A model generated the notes under the pieces. The model worked only from the letters and a program-made list of their open reading frames with translations. It made no database searches and had not been told where the DNA came from. 64,000 nucleotides of DNA from Pollenia angustigena (taxonomy: Eukaryota; Arthropoda; Insecta; Diptera; Polleniidae). Both the position numbers and the translations under genes were made by a program. How positions within the stretch are numbered: the stretch's first letter is position 1; each line of letters begins with the position of its first letter. Shown one piece after another: positions 35,294-47,724 of the stretch. Location: positions 47,926,308 through 47,990,307 of the forward strand of contig OV884056.1 of assembly GCA_930367215.1 (NCBI GenBank). The letters are read 5' to 3'.

Positions 35294-36136
35294 GGCGGCA
35301 TAAAATAACCCCCCCAAAAAAATAATGAGATAACTCCCCAATCCGTGGGCCCTTATTTCATATACAATAAAGCCCTATTTTTGAAAATGAATTTAGCGCC
35401 CAACGAAATGAGATAACGCCCCAAACATAAATGAAATAATTCCCTAATTTTTGGGGGCTTATTTCATATGAAATAAAACCCCAATTTCTGAAGTGAAATA
35501 AAGGCCCAATATATGTTATACATTTAATTATACAGTTTTGCTTTAAAGAATCACGCGATATATATCATGGTATGATATACCAAACACAAGCTTCGCCAAC
35601 TAAGGCTGTTCTGCATAGCCGGCCTTCGGGGCGGGCGCAATGACTTTTTCCTCTATGGTATAACAAGCACCGGCTTCGCTAGCTAAAGCTTCTCTGTATA
35701 GCGCCAGGATTTTCTCCTCAATAGTATTAAAAATACCGACTCGACCCGGCTACACAGAGAAGCTTTAGTTAGCGAAGCCGGTGTTTGATATACCATATAG
35801 AAGAAAACCATTGCGCCCGGCCGAAGGCCGGCTATGCAGGGCAGCTTTATTTATCGAAGCCGGCGTTCTGTATACCAAAGTGGATAACACGTTTTCATTA
35901 TAAATTTGAAAATTAAATAATCCCCCAAAAAATATATTGGGGCTTTATTTCATATTGATTGTTTGGGGGATAGTTTCATATGAAATAATACCCCAAATAA
36001 AAAATTAAATAACACCCCAAACAAAATGAAATAACCCCCGAAAAATCGTTTTTGTTGTTCTCTGTACAAACTTTTGGGGGGTTTTTTCATTATTTTTTTT
36101 TGGGAGTTATATTTTGGGGGGTTGTTTCATGCCGCC
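35294..36136. mobile_element. TIR element of unassigned superfamily (GGYGGCATG type), copy 1
   Basis: TIRs GGCGGCATAAAATAACCCCC (35294) and, reverse-complemented, GGCGGCATGAAACAACCCCC (ending 36136), flanked by identical 9-mers AAGGAAGAA at 35285-35293 and 36137-36145. Subterminal zones on both sides iterate a motif like TGAAATAACCCCCAAA. The centre (about 35560-35880) carries two forward and two inverted copies of the 82 bp unit found in the element at 49647-50499 (GCCGGCCTTCGGCCGGGCGC, CTCTATGGTATAACAA, CCGGCTTCGCTAACTAAAGC), making a large GC-rich hairpin. No ORF. Ends starting GG with an 8-9 bp duplication would fit MULE- or Merlin-type elements, but I see no transposase. Confidence 0.85.
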
Positions 36137-36145
36137 AAGGAAGAA

Positions 36146-37140
36146 CATGATAATCAATTAAAATAGATTACACAGGAAAACAAATTTTAGCTTTTTTGTG
36201 CGGTATCAGTTTTCTCAGTAAATTGTAAATAAAATCAAAAGTTGTGCACGGATTACAATGAATTAAACCTCATTTTATTTAAAATTTTTTAAATGTTGAG
36301 TTAAATGTTTTAAGACCAAAACTGTGATTTTTATCGCAATTTTATTTTTTATGATGTTTTAAAAAACAAAAAATGTGTTTTTTCTTTTTCAAAATATCCC
36401 TTTTTTTGTTCAAAAATTCAACCATATCCGTGAAACTAAAGGGCAAATTTAAAAACAATATAAGCACGGCTTAAATATAATACTACAGCCGAATTTCGAT
36501 TTTATTTGTTAACTGAATATGGTCCACCGTTTTCAAGTTATTTCAAGAAATAGAAAAATGAAGATTAGATTTGAAATCAGCGACCTCAAATTAATACAAA
36601 TTTGTAATCAAATTCCCGACCGCAAAATGTCTGCTCCGCAGTGTAATCATTCAAAGCAAATTTCGATCAGCCGACCATTTGGTTAAAAGTTTGATTTTTG
36701 ACCAATGACTGTCAGCTGTCGTCAATGGCGGTGAGCGTTAAACGGCAAAAGATTTCTGATAGAGATAGTATTGTTGCTATCGAAACATGTCAAATCAACC
36801 TGACCGTGAGCGTGGGTTGATTTACATGTTCTTCCTTTTGTTCTTTCGTACTTTTTGTCAAGAATTCTTCTTGTAGTCCAAAGTATATTTTTCTGTTTTT
36901 GTCTTTCTTTTTCTTGTTGACCTTTAACAGCACCACTTGAAATATAAATGTAAACATAGAGCTTGTGCTTTAGCTGTTAACAACAATTAGTGTTCTGGTT
37001 AATTTATTGAACTCTTAATGGGTTTTAATCCATATTTTGATATTTTAATCAGGCTAAAGTTCATTGAATTAAATGTAGATTAAATTATTTTTATGAAAAA
37101 AGAAATTTTTCAACATGAAATGAATTAAAATTTATTGATA
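36146..37140. other. AT-rich non-coding DNA
   Basis: No gene or element resolved; ordinary composition. Confidence 0.45.
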
Positions 37141-37147
37141 ATTTTTA

Positions 37148-37190
37148 TTCTTGACTGAGCTGGGAATCGAACTCAGGTTTTCATGAACCG
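37148..37190 (-). other. tRNA B-box-like sequence (possible tRNA-derived SINE remnant)
   Basis: The minus strand reads CCTGAGTTCGATTCCCAGCT, close to a pol III B box and T-arm. I could not find a matching A box or a foldable cloverleaf upstream, so this is at most a fragment. Confidence 0.3.
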
Positions 37191-37267
37191 GTTGCGCTTA
37201 CGTTTCGATTGTAAAAACACAATTTTTTCATTTTAATTTTAATTTTATGATTTGTCGATTTATTAAT

Positions 37268-37404
37268 GGCCAGTTCGTCGATAACGAATGAAGACTTCGT
37301 TCGCTTAAATTACATTTAAAATAAAAACAAATTATAAAATATTGTTTTTGTTTTACATGTTAGTTAAGCTTACGAAGTCTTCATTCGTTATCAACGAACA
37401 GGCC
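37268..37404. repeat. Inverted repeat, ~31 bp arms
   Basis: GGCCAGTTCGTCGATAACGA followed by ATGAAGACTTCG (37268-37299) pairs with CGAAGTCTTCAT and TCGTTATCAACGAACAGGCC (37373-37404). The loop is ~73 bp and AT-rich. Possible ends of a very small foldback element. Confidence 0.7.
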
Positions 37405-39306
37405 TTAAATCTTGATTGCTGTGAGTTTTTTTCTGGATGATTGTTAAGTCTAAAATTATGATGGATTTTGTTTCAATATAAGCAAATTTTAGATTATAAC
37501 GATTTTTTAATAGCGATTTTATTGTTTTCGATTTTACTAACTATTTTCGCTATAAGGACGTTGCCAGGTCTTGGAAATTTTGTTAATTCTATTAATTTTT
37601 TAAAGTTAGCGAATTGTTGGATTTTACGATTATTTTGATTATGGCGATTTATTTGTTTCTGATGATTACTTAAGTCCACCAATCCGTTTTTAGAATTTGA
37701 CGCATTTTAATTATTCAATATTTTCATAGTTTTTAATTATGGTGATTTAATTGTCTTTTTGAAGCTCATATTTTTTCTTTCATACAATAAAGGTTATTTG
37801 CTTCTTTTTATTATAAATCATATTAATCCTATATTGCCAATTTATAGTTTTTGTGTGCTTTTATTGATGTTTAAATTGTAGCGTTTTTTTTTTGATTTTT
37901 TTAAGGGGGTTTCCTTTAGTGTTGACTCTTCAGGGCTTTTCGATTTTTTTTTCTGTTGTGGAAATAAGCGCTTTTTTATAACATTCTGAAATATGTTTTC
38001 TGTTGCTCTTAACTCTTGAAAGTGAAAGGTGCAGTTAATACCCGAAGTTTGCCAGAAGTTTTAAATTGGTAGATCTAAAATCAGATCGGAGAGAATCAGA
38101 GTAATTTTTGGTACAATGAGATCCTGTAGTCCCATTGGGATGCGATGCACCAAGAACGAATGATTTTAAAGGACCCTGCAGGGTGGCAGTATCCAGAAAC
38201 TAAACTGTAATAAATATGTCCTTTAAATGCCTGACTAGAGTCTAATTTTTGTTGCTGTTCCTTAAAAAATGAACTGTAGATAGTTGCTAAAGAAGGGTTA
38301 GTGCATGGTCCATAAAACCATATAGATCAACATTTTTTACCTGGTGTCTTCTCGTGGCGACGTTAATAGTAGTAAAGGAAGCATCGCCGGTAGTCAGCTA
38401 CCCACGAAAATATTAATCACATCTTTATGACAAGCGTTCTTTTTACCCAATTTAAAAGATTATTCTTTTAAAATTAATTTTTGTTAAGCATAATAGCGAT
38501 ATTTCAAATTTTTTTATTCAACACGTTTATTTAAATTTTATTTAAATAATTATTTAAATTTTATTTAAATAAAGTATCTTTTCAAACCCACTATTTAAAT
38601 CATCTGCAAGGCGTAAAGTAATTTTCTTTTGAAATTCTACTTAAATAATTATTTCTCCGTGAAAATTTCTCTTTAAATTGAATGTTTAGCCAGAATCTCA
38701 ATCAATTATTGAAAAACATTTTGCCACATTGCAACATTTGTTCACACACCATTAAAAAAAAACACTTCACAATTCCCAACAAACACAACAAATTTCGTAT
38801 AGACCCCAGATCTGAAAGTACGTACATTTACACACAATGAATAATAAAAAATAAAAAATTAAAGACCTTTAGATAAATAAACAAACAAACAAACAGACAA
38901 ACCGAAGGACAGACAGACACACACACACACAACAAAAGCCAAACAAAAAAATAGAAAACTTAAGTGAAAAATACCAACAGAAAAACTACACAAAGAGGCA
39001 ACAAAAAGCCAAGTGCCACATGCAATTTACCACTTGTCGAATGCAAAAAATCGAAACGAAAATAAGGAAAATTGCTTGTTTTGAGCAAAAAAGCTGCAAT
39101 GGAGCATACTTACTAAAGAGATGCGAAAGGGGGGCTAAACACCAAAATATAAACACCTTTTTTAATGGATCCAACGAAACATCGGACACAGAAGGTAAAC
39201 GAAGAAAACTGTTGCTATTAAAAGGCAGCCAAATTTCTTCAGTACTTACATGTAATGAATAATGAGTGGGCTTGTGATGAGAGTTGTAAGATAGAATGGA
39301 AGGAAC

Positions 39307-39368
<62 letters not shown>

Positions 39369-40500
39369 TTCTGTCAATTTTATAGGGAATTTTAAAGCGC
39401 GTGAACAGATTTCGCGGAAAGTATAAGAGTTTTTCAGGGATGCCATTGTAACTTTTAATAAAAATATGGTAAAGTCAATTTCTTAATAATAGGTTTATCT
39501 CAATTATTATTGGAAATTCGATAACAACCAATGTTATACTTTTGAAAATATATCTTAAAAATGGCAATAAAATCATTTGTTTGAAAACTGCAAATTTAGT
39601 AACCTGTTATTGAAGATTAATTTAAATTTTGTTATCGAAATGTTCAGAGATCAGAGCCCATGTTCTGTTACTCTTGCGTCGAAAACTTTTCGATTGAAAT
39701 GTGTGAAACAAAAATGCCATATATCGAAACAAACAGCTGCATTTCTCACCTAACTGTGTCTGTAACTTTTTTTAGTACTAGCTATCACGTAAGGAAATTC
39801 TGGCCATTTTACAGAAAAACTGTGTCTGTAACAGTTATGGGAGAAAAGTTCTCGCTTTGAACTGTCAAATAAACTCACGAATAAAAAATTTCAACACTAA
39901 AAAACAATTAAAAATGCAAAATACAAAAAATAATAATAACAAAATTTTGTTCTTGTCACATTTTTTCATGTCGACATGAGTTACAGACACACTATTTTCT
40001 CACAATTCGAGAAATGATGGAATATTTTGTTTCACATATTTTCGATGCGAGAAGTTCTCACAATAGTTACAGAATATGGCTACTGGTTGATAAAACCAAA
40101 ATTTTTCGTTTGTTTAAAAGCGAACTTAAAATGCCAATTTCCCATATCACAATTGATGTTTCAACTCCACAGATATGCAACAGATTTAAGAGGAAACCTG
40201 CCTTTGACGTCCAATCCCACTCCGTATAAAAACAATGGGTCAATCAGTGCCTATTTGCCTTCTGTATCTGCTTTTGGGCACGAATAAAACATCGATGTGG
40301 GTATGACCCCCAGCAACCACGTTAGTTTTCAAACGTCTTCCACATAAACTTGGACCGAAGTTCCAGGCTTATAACGGAAGCCGTGGACTTGGCTTTAAAC
40401 TCCACTTAGATTTCGTGTACAATAACAAAACTTCTACCAGTCCAGAACTTTGAACAGTTTCGGACACCATTGCCTTCGACGAGCGACTGCGACTAGAGTG
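37405..40500. other. Non-coding DNA with microsatellite
   Basis: Includes a short repeat near 38038-38090 shared with 28197-28262 and 58550-58610, AT palindromes at 38530-38575, and a GA microsatellite (own entry). No coding exon recognised; the ~80-codon frames have no family features. Confidence 0.45.
39309..39361. repeat. (GA)n microsatellite, ~53 bp
   Basis: GAGAGAGAGA runs with one AAAG interruption. In flies such tracts can bind GAGA factor/Pipsqueak, but there is no context here to show it. Confidence 0.9.
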
Positions 40501-42110
40501 CCTTAAAACTTGTTTAGAAGTTGGGGTTTGGAGAAGTTAGCGTGGCACTTTCCATACAAAGATATTCTTAATTTATGTATATCTGGATAACAAAAAAACC
40601 AACGTTTTGAAACGGTTATCAATACACAATATTCAACAAAATGTGGGCAGAATTAAAAAATAAGTTTTTCTACACGCAAAGAAAAAACATGGTTGATACA
40701 ATCAGAATCGCAAACTATCATTAATGTTTGTGGTTATGATTGTGTCAAACACGTCTTAAGTAACAATATATGTTCAGACATAATGTAATAGCTAATTATT
40801 GTCTCAAACATATTATTATGTTCAGAAGAAAAGCGCAACATGTCTATTTTAACATGTTATATGATTGTCACAATAAAACCAATAAAACATTTAATATTAA
40901 TATTTAATATTTATTAAAAACACATACATATATAATTCAAATACATCTAAAGTATATACATATATTAAAAAATAACGTTAAATACATAAATTTAGCACTT
41001 GTAAAAATAAAGACAAACTTACTTTTTTTCTATTATAAAATCCACTATTTTAATACACTCTGGGACAGCTATTGAAATACTTTCCAAGACGGCTTCAATG
41101 TTGTAGGTTTTCTTTGCTGTTAGAAAGGCAACGTTATTGCATATTTATACTTGATTATAATTTTATATAAATAACATACCTGTTCCATAAACTAATTTAT
41201 GTTGTAAGTTTTGCATCGCAGCATGGCCTTTTTCTCCCCGAAAAACTTCTTAATTATTTTGTAATCATTCATGATTGCCGATTTACTGATGCTCGCGGAC
41301 GGAAGAACATTTTTTTCTTTATAAACACACACTGTTGGTTTTAACAATAAATGTTTGCTCATTTAGAGAATGTATTTTAAAGCAAACAAATATTATGGTA
41401 TTAAACATACCTTTTGTGTGCAACTTATATTATGATTTTATTTGTATAGTTGAAAATATATTTATTATAGTAGCAAACATTTCACATAATTTAATATGTT
41501 TAGGTGTAAAACACCATATAATATTATTATAGTGATTTTAAAAATGTTAAGGACAAAAAATATTTTTTCAAGTTATATTAGGACTATAATAAAATTATTA
41601 GGGTAAACATATAAGGCAAATATGAATAAAAATGGTCGTAGGGATCACTCAGTAATCATGTTTTTTCTCTGCGTGTAAGTAAGAAGTTTTTTCTTATATC
41701 TTCAGAACGGCTAGAGAAACATTTCTCAAATTAAGTACACATAGCTGGGTTGTCAATACACAACCTCTTTAAATATAGGGACAGTATATGAGTGGGCGTG
41801 GCACCTCCTGTACAAAAGTATTATTGATTTCAATATATCTGGAGAACGGAATTAGCCAAAGTTTTCAAATTAGGTACAATCATCTAAGTAATCCATACAC
41901 AACATCCGACAAAAAGTGGGCGAGATTGGAGAACAGGCGTGTCACTTCTCATACAAAGATATTACAGATTTTTGTAAAACGGGAGAATGACAAGAGCCAA
42001 AGTTTCCAAAAAAATCTTGATTATAAATTCGACAAAATGTGGGCGGGTTAGGAGAAGTAGGCGTAGCACAAAAATAGATTAATTTATATCTTAAGAACGG
42101 TATTAGTCTT
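40500..42110. repeat. Degenerate ~175 bp tandem repeat (GTGGGCG type), interrupted at 40671-41677
   Basis: Recurring phrases in order: GTGGGCGTGGCAC, TACAAAGATATT, TATATCTGGAGAACGG, AGCCAAAGTTTTC, CAATACACAACAT-like. They occur at 40545-40660 and then 41690-42110 in 2-3 units. GGGCGTGGCACC also occurs at 53551 inside the Transib-like element. Confidence 0.65.
40671..41677. mobile_element. Non-autonomous TIR element (TACACGCARAGAAAAAACATG ends)
   Basis: Left end TACACGCAAAGAAAAAACAT, right end reverse-complemented TACACGCAGAGAAAAAACAT. It lies inside the GTGGGCG tandem repeat, which resumes on the other side. The interior is AT-rich with repeats of ACATAATATGTTTA-like sequence; no transposase. 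A CGCAGAGAAAACATG end-like sequence also occurs at ~49858. Target duplication not resolved. Confidence 0.65.
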
Positions 42111-42159
42111 TCTTTCTGTTCTTTTCGTACAATGGTGAAGGGTGTATAAGATTCGGCAT

Positions 42160-42400
42160 AGCAAAAGCTTCTTTGCATTGCTGGCCCTCATATGGGCGCA
42201 AAGATTTTCTTCTCGATGGTATAAAAAATACTAGTTTAGCTAACTAAAACTGTTCTGCATAGCCGCAAAGTTTTTCTCCTCTATGGTACAACAAATATCA
42301 GCTTCGCTTACTTAAGCTTCTCTAAATAGCCAGTCTTCGCCGGGCGCAAGGATTTCCTCCTCTTTGGTGTAAAGGCTTCGCTTATTTAAGCTACTCAATT
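42160..42400. repeat. Diverged array of the 82 bp GGCCTTCGGCCGG unit, without recognisable element ends
   Basis: Two to three diverged units (GGCGCAAAGATTTTCTTCTC, GATGGTATAA, TTCTGCATAGCCG, GGGCGCAAGGATTTCCTCCT) of the same type as in the elements at 35294 and 49647. No GGYGGCATG TIRs border it here. Confidence 0.65.
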
Positions 42401-42954
42401 CGGGATTATGGATTTCCAACTTTGTAAAATAAATTTCCATTTATGGGATTTTAGTTCGTTTTTGTTTAGTTTTTAAATTTAGAGTTTTAATTCATAAGTT
42501 TATAAGTTGATTAGGGACGACTTTGTTCGTAGCGCTGAGATCAAGGTGTTCGTGAGGTGGCCGCCTTTTTTGACAGATGAATATTACTATATCGGCCACC
42601 TGCCTAAATTATTTATACTTTATTGGCTCTTAAGTGAATATTTCGTAGTGCTACACTGAAAGAATTTTCTTCGCAATACCAATGAATTTTGACATTTATC
42701 CCATGAAAAATTGCATTAAAAAGGAACCTATGCAGCGCTTCGTTGGATCAATGAAACCTGCTTCGTTTAAAGGATTTAATGAAACATTACATTAGATCTA
42801 TGAATATTATTCATTGGATGAATACTTTCAGTAAAGTAAAAAAAAATTTTTTTTTATTACTTTTTAATTTTTTTTTTTTTTACTTTAATTTTTTCTTATT
42901 TTATTTTTTTTCTATCTCCGCCGGGAATCGATCGCGGAACCTCGGTGTTGATAG

Positions 42955-44049
42955 CAGTGATGCCAACTTTTTGAGAGCAAAAAGCACTTTAAAATTTAAA
43001 AAAAGCACTAAAAAGCACTATTTCGAGCAAAAAAAGGGTAAAAAGGCACTTAGCCGTTTTTACAATTAAATTTAACACAAAATAAGATGCATTCGGCTGT
43101 GCCGAATATTATATACCTCCAATATTGAAAAAAAGGCGACGGTATTGATGTGGGACCATTTTCATTTAAAATTAAATAATAAATATATTAACTTTTGTAT
43201 ATAAACATTTTTAAATGTATACATTGAAGATACTAATAATAATGTATTATTATCTTCAAAAAAATAATGTCATACAAATCATCATCAGCTGAGTTTGATT
43301 TCGGCCATAAAACAGTTTTTAAGTAATTTTTATTTTGATTTTTTCTATGTTTCATTGGATGAAATATCTCTACAGACATTAAATGGTTGATTGTATTCAT
43401 TACAGCATAAATTATGCTGACGAAGTATAATCGGTTTCCGTTTTTGGATGTACTGTAGTTCATCGAACTAAATGTTCTTTCAACGCCCAACGTTAGAGTA
43501 TGGAAAACTTAAAACTCTAAACACAAAATTGGACAATTAAATCGTTGACTTCTATCTAAAAAAGATATGTTCGTTGTTTATTTTTCCATTCACAATTCCT
43601 AATATTTTCCAAGCCATTTTCTTTTTTTGAAACAGTGTCAAAATCTTTAAAAGAAAGTTTACCTACAACAAATACATCGTTTTTACTACGATTACTTAAT
43701 ATGTTGTCAACTCTTAATAGTTTGTAAAATTTCCTAGCTCGTTAATAAGATTATTGGTAACGAATACAACTTTCTTTTATCATTTGAAATCTTATAATCT
43801 TTACAGGCCTACTCGAAATTGTACCCCAAATAGCAAAGCTCATTTAAATCATCCTCTATATAATCGAAGTTTTAATAAATTGTGGAAAAACAATAAAAAT
43901 TGTAAAAAGCATTAAAGGCACTAACAAAAAATTGAAAAAGCACCAAGTTAGTGCTTTTTCTTAGTTTGGCACTAAGGATAAAATTTTGGCGTTTTGAGGC
44001 ATCAAAAAGCACCATAAATAGTGCCAAAAGCACTAAGTTGGCATCGCTG
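42955..44049 (-). mobile_element. hAT element, internally deleted, with 8 bp target duplication
   Basis: TIRs CAGTGATGCCAACTT (42955) and, reverse-complemented, CAGCGATGCCAACTTAGTGC (ending 44049). Flanked by identical GTTGATAG at 42947-42954 and 44050-44057. AAAAAGCACT motifs iterate near both ends. Contains a residual hAT C-terminal domain on the minus strand. Confidence 0.9.
43233..43490 (-). pseudogene. hAT transposase C-terminal (hATC dimerisation) fragment
   Basis: The frame begins LGVERTFSSMNYSTSKNGNR, matching the hAT family C-terminal pattern (VER.FS.MN....K.RNRL). About 85 codons remain. Upstream minus-strand sequence (to ~43780) looks like decayed transposase with stops. The DDE core is not recognisable. 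Confidence 0.78.
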
Positions 44050-44672
44050 GTTGATAGACTAGCTCACTACCAGCTAGCCTACCGGGGCAGTGTAGTTTTG
44101 GATAAAAAAAACTATGTTTTTTACTCAATTAAGAGCGTAAATATAAGATTAAATTGTGCATAACAACAATCACAACGTTGATTGAAAGTGGATTGAAAGA
44201 TTTTGTTTCATTACTATAATGACATTTTTATTGTCATAATGAAAATATAAATTTATGAAGGAAACTATTGAAATATGTTGATTTTATAAAAAATTTTTGA
44301 TTTCATAAATTAAATGGCATACATAACATTAGATGTATGAAATTCTTAAATCTTACATTTTTTAGTTAACAATTAAACATTTTTTTAAGGAAACTATGAT
44401 TTTGTATTAATTAATGAACATAGTTATGTCTGTATATTGTTTTTTATGTTCCCAATAAAAATTTTTTTTTTAACTTGGACAAACTTAAGTTTTCATATAT
44501 CCAATGAAAATTTTCAACGTAATTAAGAAATCCAATGAAGCGATTTTAACGAAAATACTTCATTATAACTATGAAATTGTATTTAGACAATGAAAATTTT
44601 CATTTACCCAAGGAAAATTTTTTTATGAGAATCATTCATTAAATATATGGAGCAGTTTTCTTTCAGAGTACA

Positions 44673-47485
44673 CAGGGAGTGATGAACTTAATAAACCACC
44701 ATGATCATTTTGGTGGTGCGAATAAAGAGTTTATAATTTATTTGTTACAGTCATATGTTATTACAGTTATCTTATGCAAATTTCAAAACTATTGGGCAAC
44801 TCTTGAGGTAGAAAAATAAATTAAGAGTTATTGAGAACAAGAGTGGGAAAAAGCTATAATCTTTTAAAGAGGCAAAAGCTGTTACATATGGTGATTGTTA
44901 AAAAATCTTGTAAAAATAATACTTTTTTTTAACTTTTATAAAAAATAGTATATTATTAAAATTAAGTCTTTGACTATTTAGCTTCCCAAAAATTTCCCAA
45001 TATCTCAGCTCTTTCATAATAAAAGCTTTTTACTGGAAATGAGCATCAACAAATTCCCTGTTGCTAAATTTTTGTCTTTTTGTTTTCATGTTCTTATATT
45101 TTGCCCAGTAGAAGAGTTTTTATCCTCCCCATTTCTGTGTATAACTGACTGTGTTTACATTATTAACTTTTGCTCAAGTGGCCAAAACTGCCGAACAATT
45201 CAAGTCAACAGTGTAGTTGTGGAAGTAGTTGTTGTATTGGTAGTAGTGCCTGTATTAGTTGTAGAACAAAGTAATAATTTCCAGTAGCAGCAGACACCAC
45301 AAAACGAAATAAAGAGATTGTTAAAGTAAATGCGAATTTCAAACATAAAATTATAACATTTTGCTGGCTTAAGAAAAACGTCGGAAGAAAAGCAAATTTT
45401 ACAAAAAAAATTAAATCTCTAAAAATTTAAACAAATATTAAAAAAAGAAAAAGTCTTGTGTTTCAAAAAGAAATCAAAGAAAATTTTTGAAATTTTAATA
45501 GATTTAAATTATGGTGCTTTAAAGAAAAAAAAATATTTAAAATACAAGTGAAAATGAAATAAATTTGTTTGAAAGTGCTAAAGAAAACCAAAACCCCTAA
45601 AAAAAACATGAAACAATTATGAAATTTAAGGAAAAATATTAAAACCTTTTATTTTTTTAATAAAAGAAAAGTATGAAAGTTAAATTTTAATATAAAAAAA
45701 AGAAAAATATAGAAAATTGAAGAAATTAAAAAGAAAAATTAAAAGAAGAAAATTTAAGAAAAAATATTCTTTCTCTTGAGTAAAAAAATTAACAAAACGT
45801 TTCATATTGTAAAACAAATAAGCTGAAAGAAAAATATTAATAAAAAAAAGTGAAAATTAAGAAAAATATTGGAATAAAAAATATAAGAATTTTTCTAAAA
45901 ATTTTTGTAAAAACTCTTTTTTTTCTTCCCCAGTGTTTTTTCAGTTTTCTATTCCTAAAGAATTTTTATCTTCAACTTTTTTTTTCCTACATTGTGTACA
46001 CACAATAATAATTGCACCTGCGTATAATGTATGTGTTTTTGCCACTACATTAGCATGATTCAACACATACATACACCAAAACATAAAATTAGACAAACAC
46101 ACACACGCTCACACAGAGACACCGGACAAAAATGTAATGGACGAACGGAAAGTCAAACAAACATTGTTTCATGTTTGTTCCGAGTAATGAAATTTACATT
46201 TAAAGTTTGTTATTAAATTTTTGTTTTGGCTGTTGTTGTTTTTATTTAAATATTACTTTTGTTGTTGTTGTTGTTTTTCGTTTAAAACACGAGTTGAATT
46301 TAGTGCGAAGGTGGTGGTGTAAAAAGGATAAACACAAGAATCTATTTTGTGTATTTCTTTCTTGTTAAATTTTAGTTTTACTTTTTATGTGGTTTTATTA
46401 AAGCATTAGGGAATCCTTAAGTTGTTTGTATAACACAACACACACACACACACACACAGTATGATTTTCTTACACAAAATATATAGACAGATCCTTACAT
46501 AAACACATACATTTAAACAAGCTTATATAAACACAATGATAGAGCAACTAACACAGACTCTTAACATTAAGCTCATTAGTAAATATCAGAAAAACTCTCA
46601 AATATTTGGAGATAATTGACAAGACGCTTTTGCATTACAAAATTCTAAAAGGTTTTAATGCAAAAAAAAAAAAAAAAAACCTACCAACCAGCTAAAATTA
46701 AGATAAAAGAAAGACCTTGAAAATATTCAGTTCGTTATTCCATAATTTTTCAACTTAAGCCAAAATTACCTAAAAAGAAATTTTGACCAGCTACAACAAG
46801 CTCCGGCTAAAAAATTTTCAACTAAAATTTAAGAATTTTTTTTGAACTGAAATTAGGCGAATAATTGCAAATCAGTGCCAGAGAAAGTGCTTTATAATGT
46901 CCTCGTAGATGCTGGGCATACTTGCCTATAAAATAATGACCCGAGATAACAGATACCAAATGTAATACGTCTTTGTAAGTTATCGAAAATAGACACATGG
47001 TAAGGCCGTCATTCATGCGGAGCCAAAATTGCCTGGTACAGTAGATAACGGATATAAGAGCATCTCATAAAGGAAAACACCGTTTTTAGCGCCGTGTCTT
47101 TTTCCATATTTGTCAATATAAAAAGTATTTTCTATAAGAAAAAAACTGAGACAAGAAATATTTTGCCATGCACCAATAATAAAAATAAGTAGAGAAATTA
47201 GTTTTTATAACAAATTTTATTTTTAAACGGCAAGTATATTTGCTTCCACAAAATATCTAAGTGTGGACATTAGGGTGAGCGTTTAAATCAAAAGCTGGAT
47301 TTATTCAGCTCTCACCCGCCAATTTGGTGGGTGTTGATGAAAAACAACGCAAAAAAAAAAAAAAAATTTAGGACGATCGGCGAAGGCTAAGCCGTCCCAT
47401 ACGCCAACCAAAGTTTAAGAAAAATTATATTTTTAGATGAAATAAGTTTTTTATGTTTCAAACTAAACAGACTTAACAAAATAAA
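44673..47485. other. A-rich non-coding DNA
   Basis: 45300-45900 is extremely A-rich with GAAAA/TTAAA monotony. There is a (CA)n microsatellite at 46437-46458 and a poly-A run at 46663-46679. No gene recognised. Confidence 0.5.
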
Positions 47486-47693
47486 CAGGGGCATGATTCT
47501 GGCAGTCTCGATTCGAAAGCAATTTAATATCGAATTATTTCAGTCAATACTGAACGAATCGTAATTATTTTTTCAGTGTTGTAAAGCAATCATTTGGGTT
47601 TCACAATACTGATAAAATAATTTCGATATAAGAAATAAAATTGCTTTCGAATCGAGAAAGTACTCGATCACGACTGCCAGAATTAGGCACCTG
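47486..47693. mobile_element. hAT-like MITE with ~60 bp imperfect inverted arms
   Basis: Left end CAGGGGCATGATTCTGGCAG, right end reverse-complemented CAGGTGCCTAATTCTGGCAG. Arms also share TCGATTCGAAAGCAATTTA, with extra GTGATCGAGTACTTTC in the right arm. Flanks AAAATAAA/AAAAATAT are only partly alike, so the target duplication is uncertain. Confidence 0.65.
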
Positions 47694-47724
47694 AAAAATA
47701 TCGTATAGACCAAAAAAAAAAAAA

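Larger units (their letters stand above)
42840..44094 (-). repeat. tRNA-like/SINE-like unit, split by a hAT insertion
   Basis: Joining the parts on either side of the hAT (44094-44050 and 42954-42906, minus strand) puts a tRNA-like head in order. It has GGTAGGCTAGCTGGTAGTG with an A-box-like TAGGCTAGCTGG, then a B-box-like GCGATCGATTCCCGGC about 50 nt later. An A-rich tail follows on the same strand (T-rich 42840-42912 on +). This order is that of a tRNA-derived SINE. Neither box is perfect. Confidence 0.45.
42651..44672. mobile_element. CACTGAAAGAA-type TIR element containing nested insertions
   Basis: Left end CTACACTGAAAGAATTTTC and right end reverse-complemented GTACTCTGAAAGAAAACTG. CCAATGAA and CCAATGAAAATTTTC-like motifs recur in both flanking parts. 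A related sequence starts the window (positions 1-217). A tRNA-like unit and a hAT sit inside. Target duplication unresolved. Confidence 0.55.

Noticed and set aside
37148..37190. A tRNA gene on the minus strand
   Set aside because: Only a B-box/T-arm-like sequence; no acceptor stem, anticodon arm or A box could be fitted.
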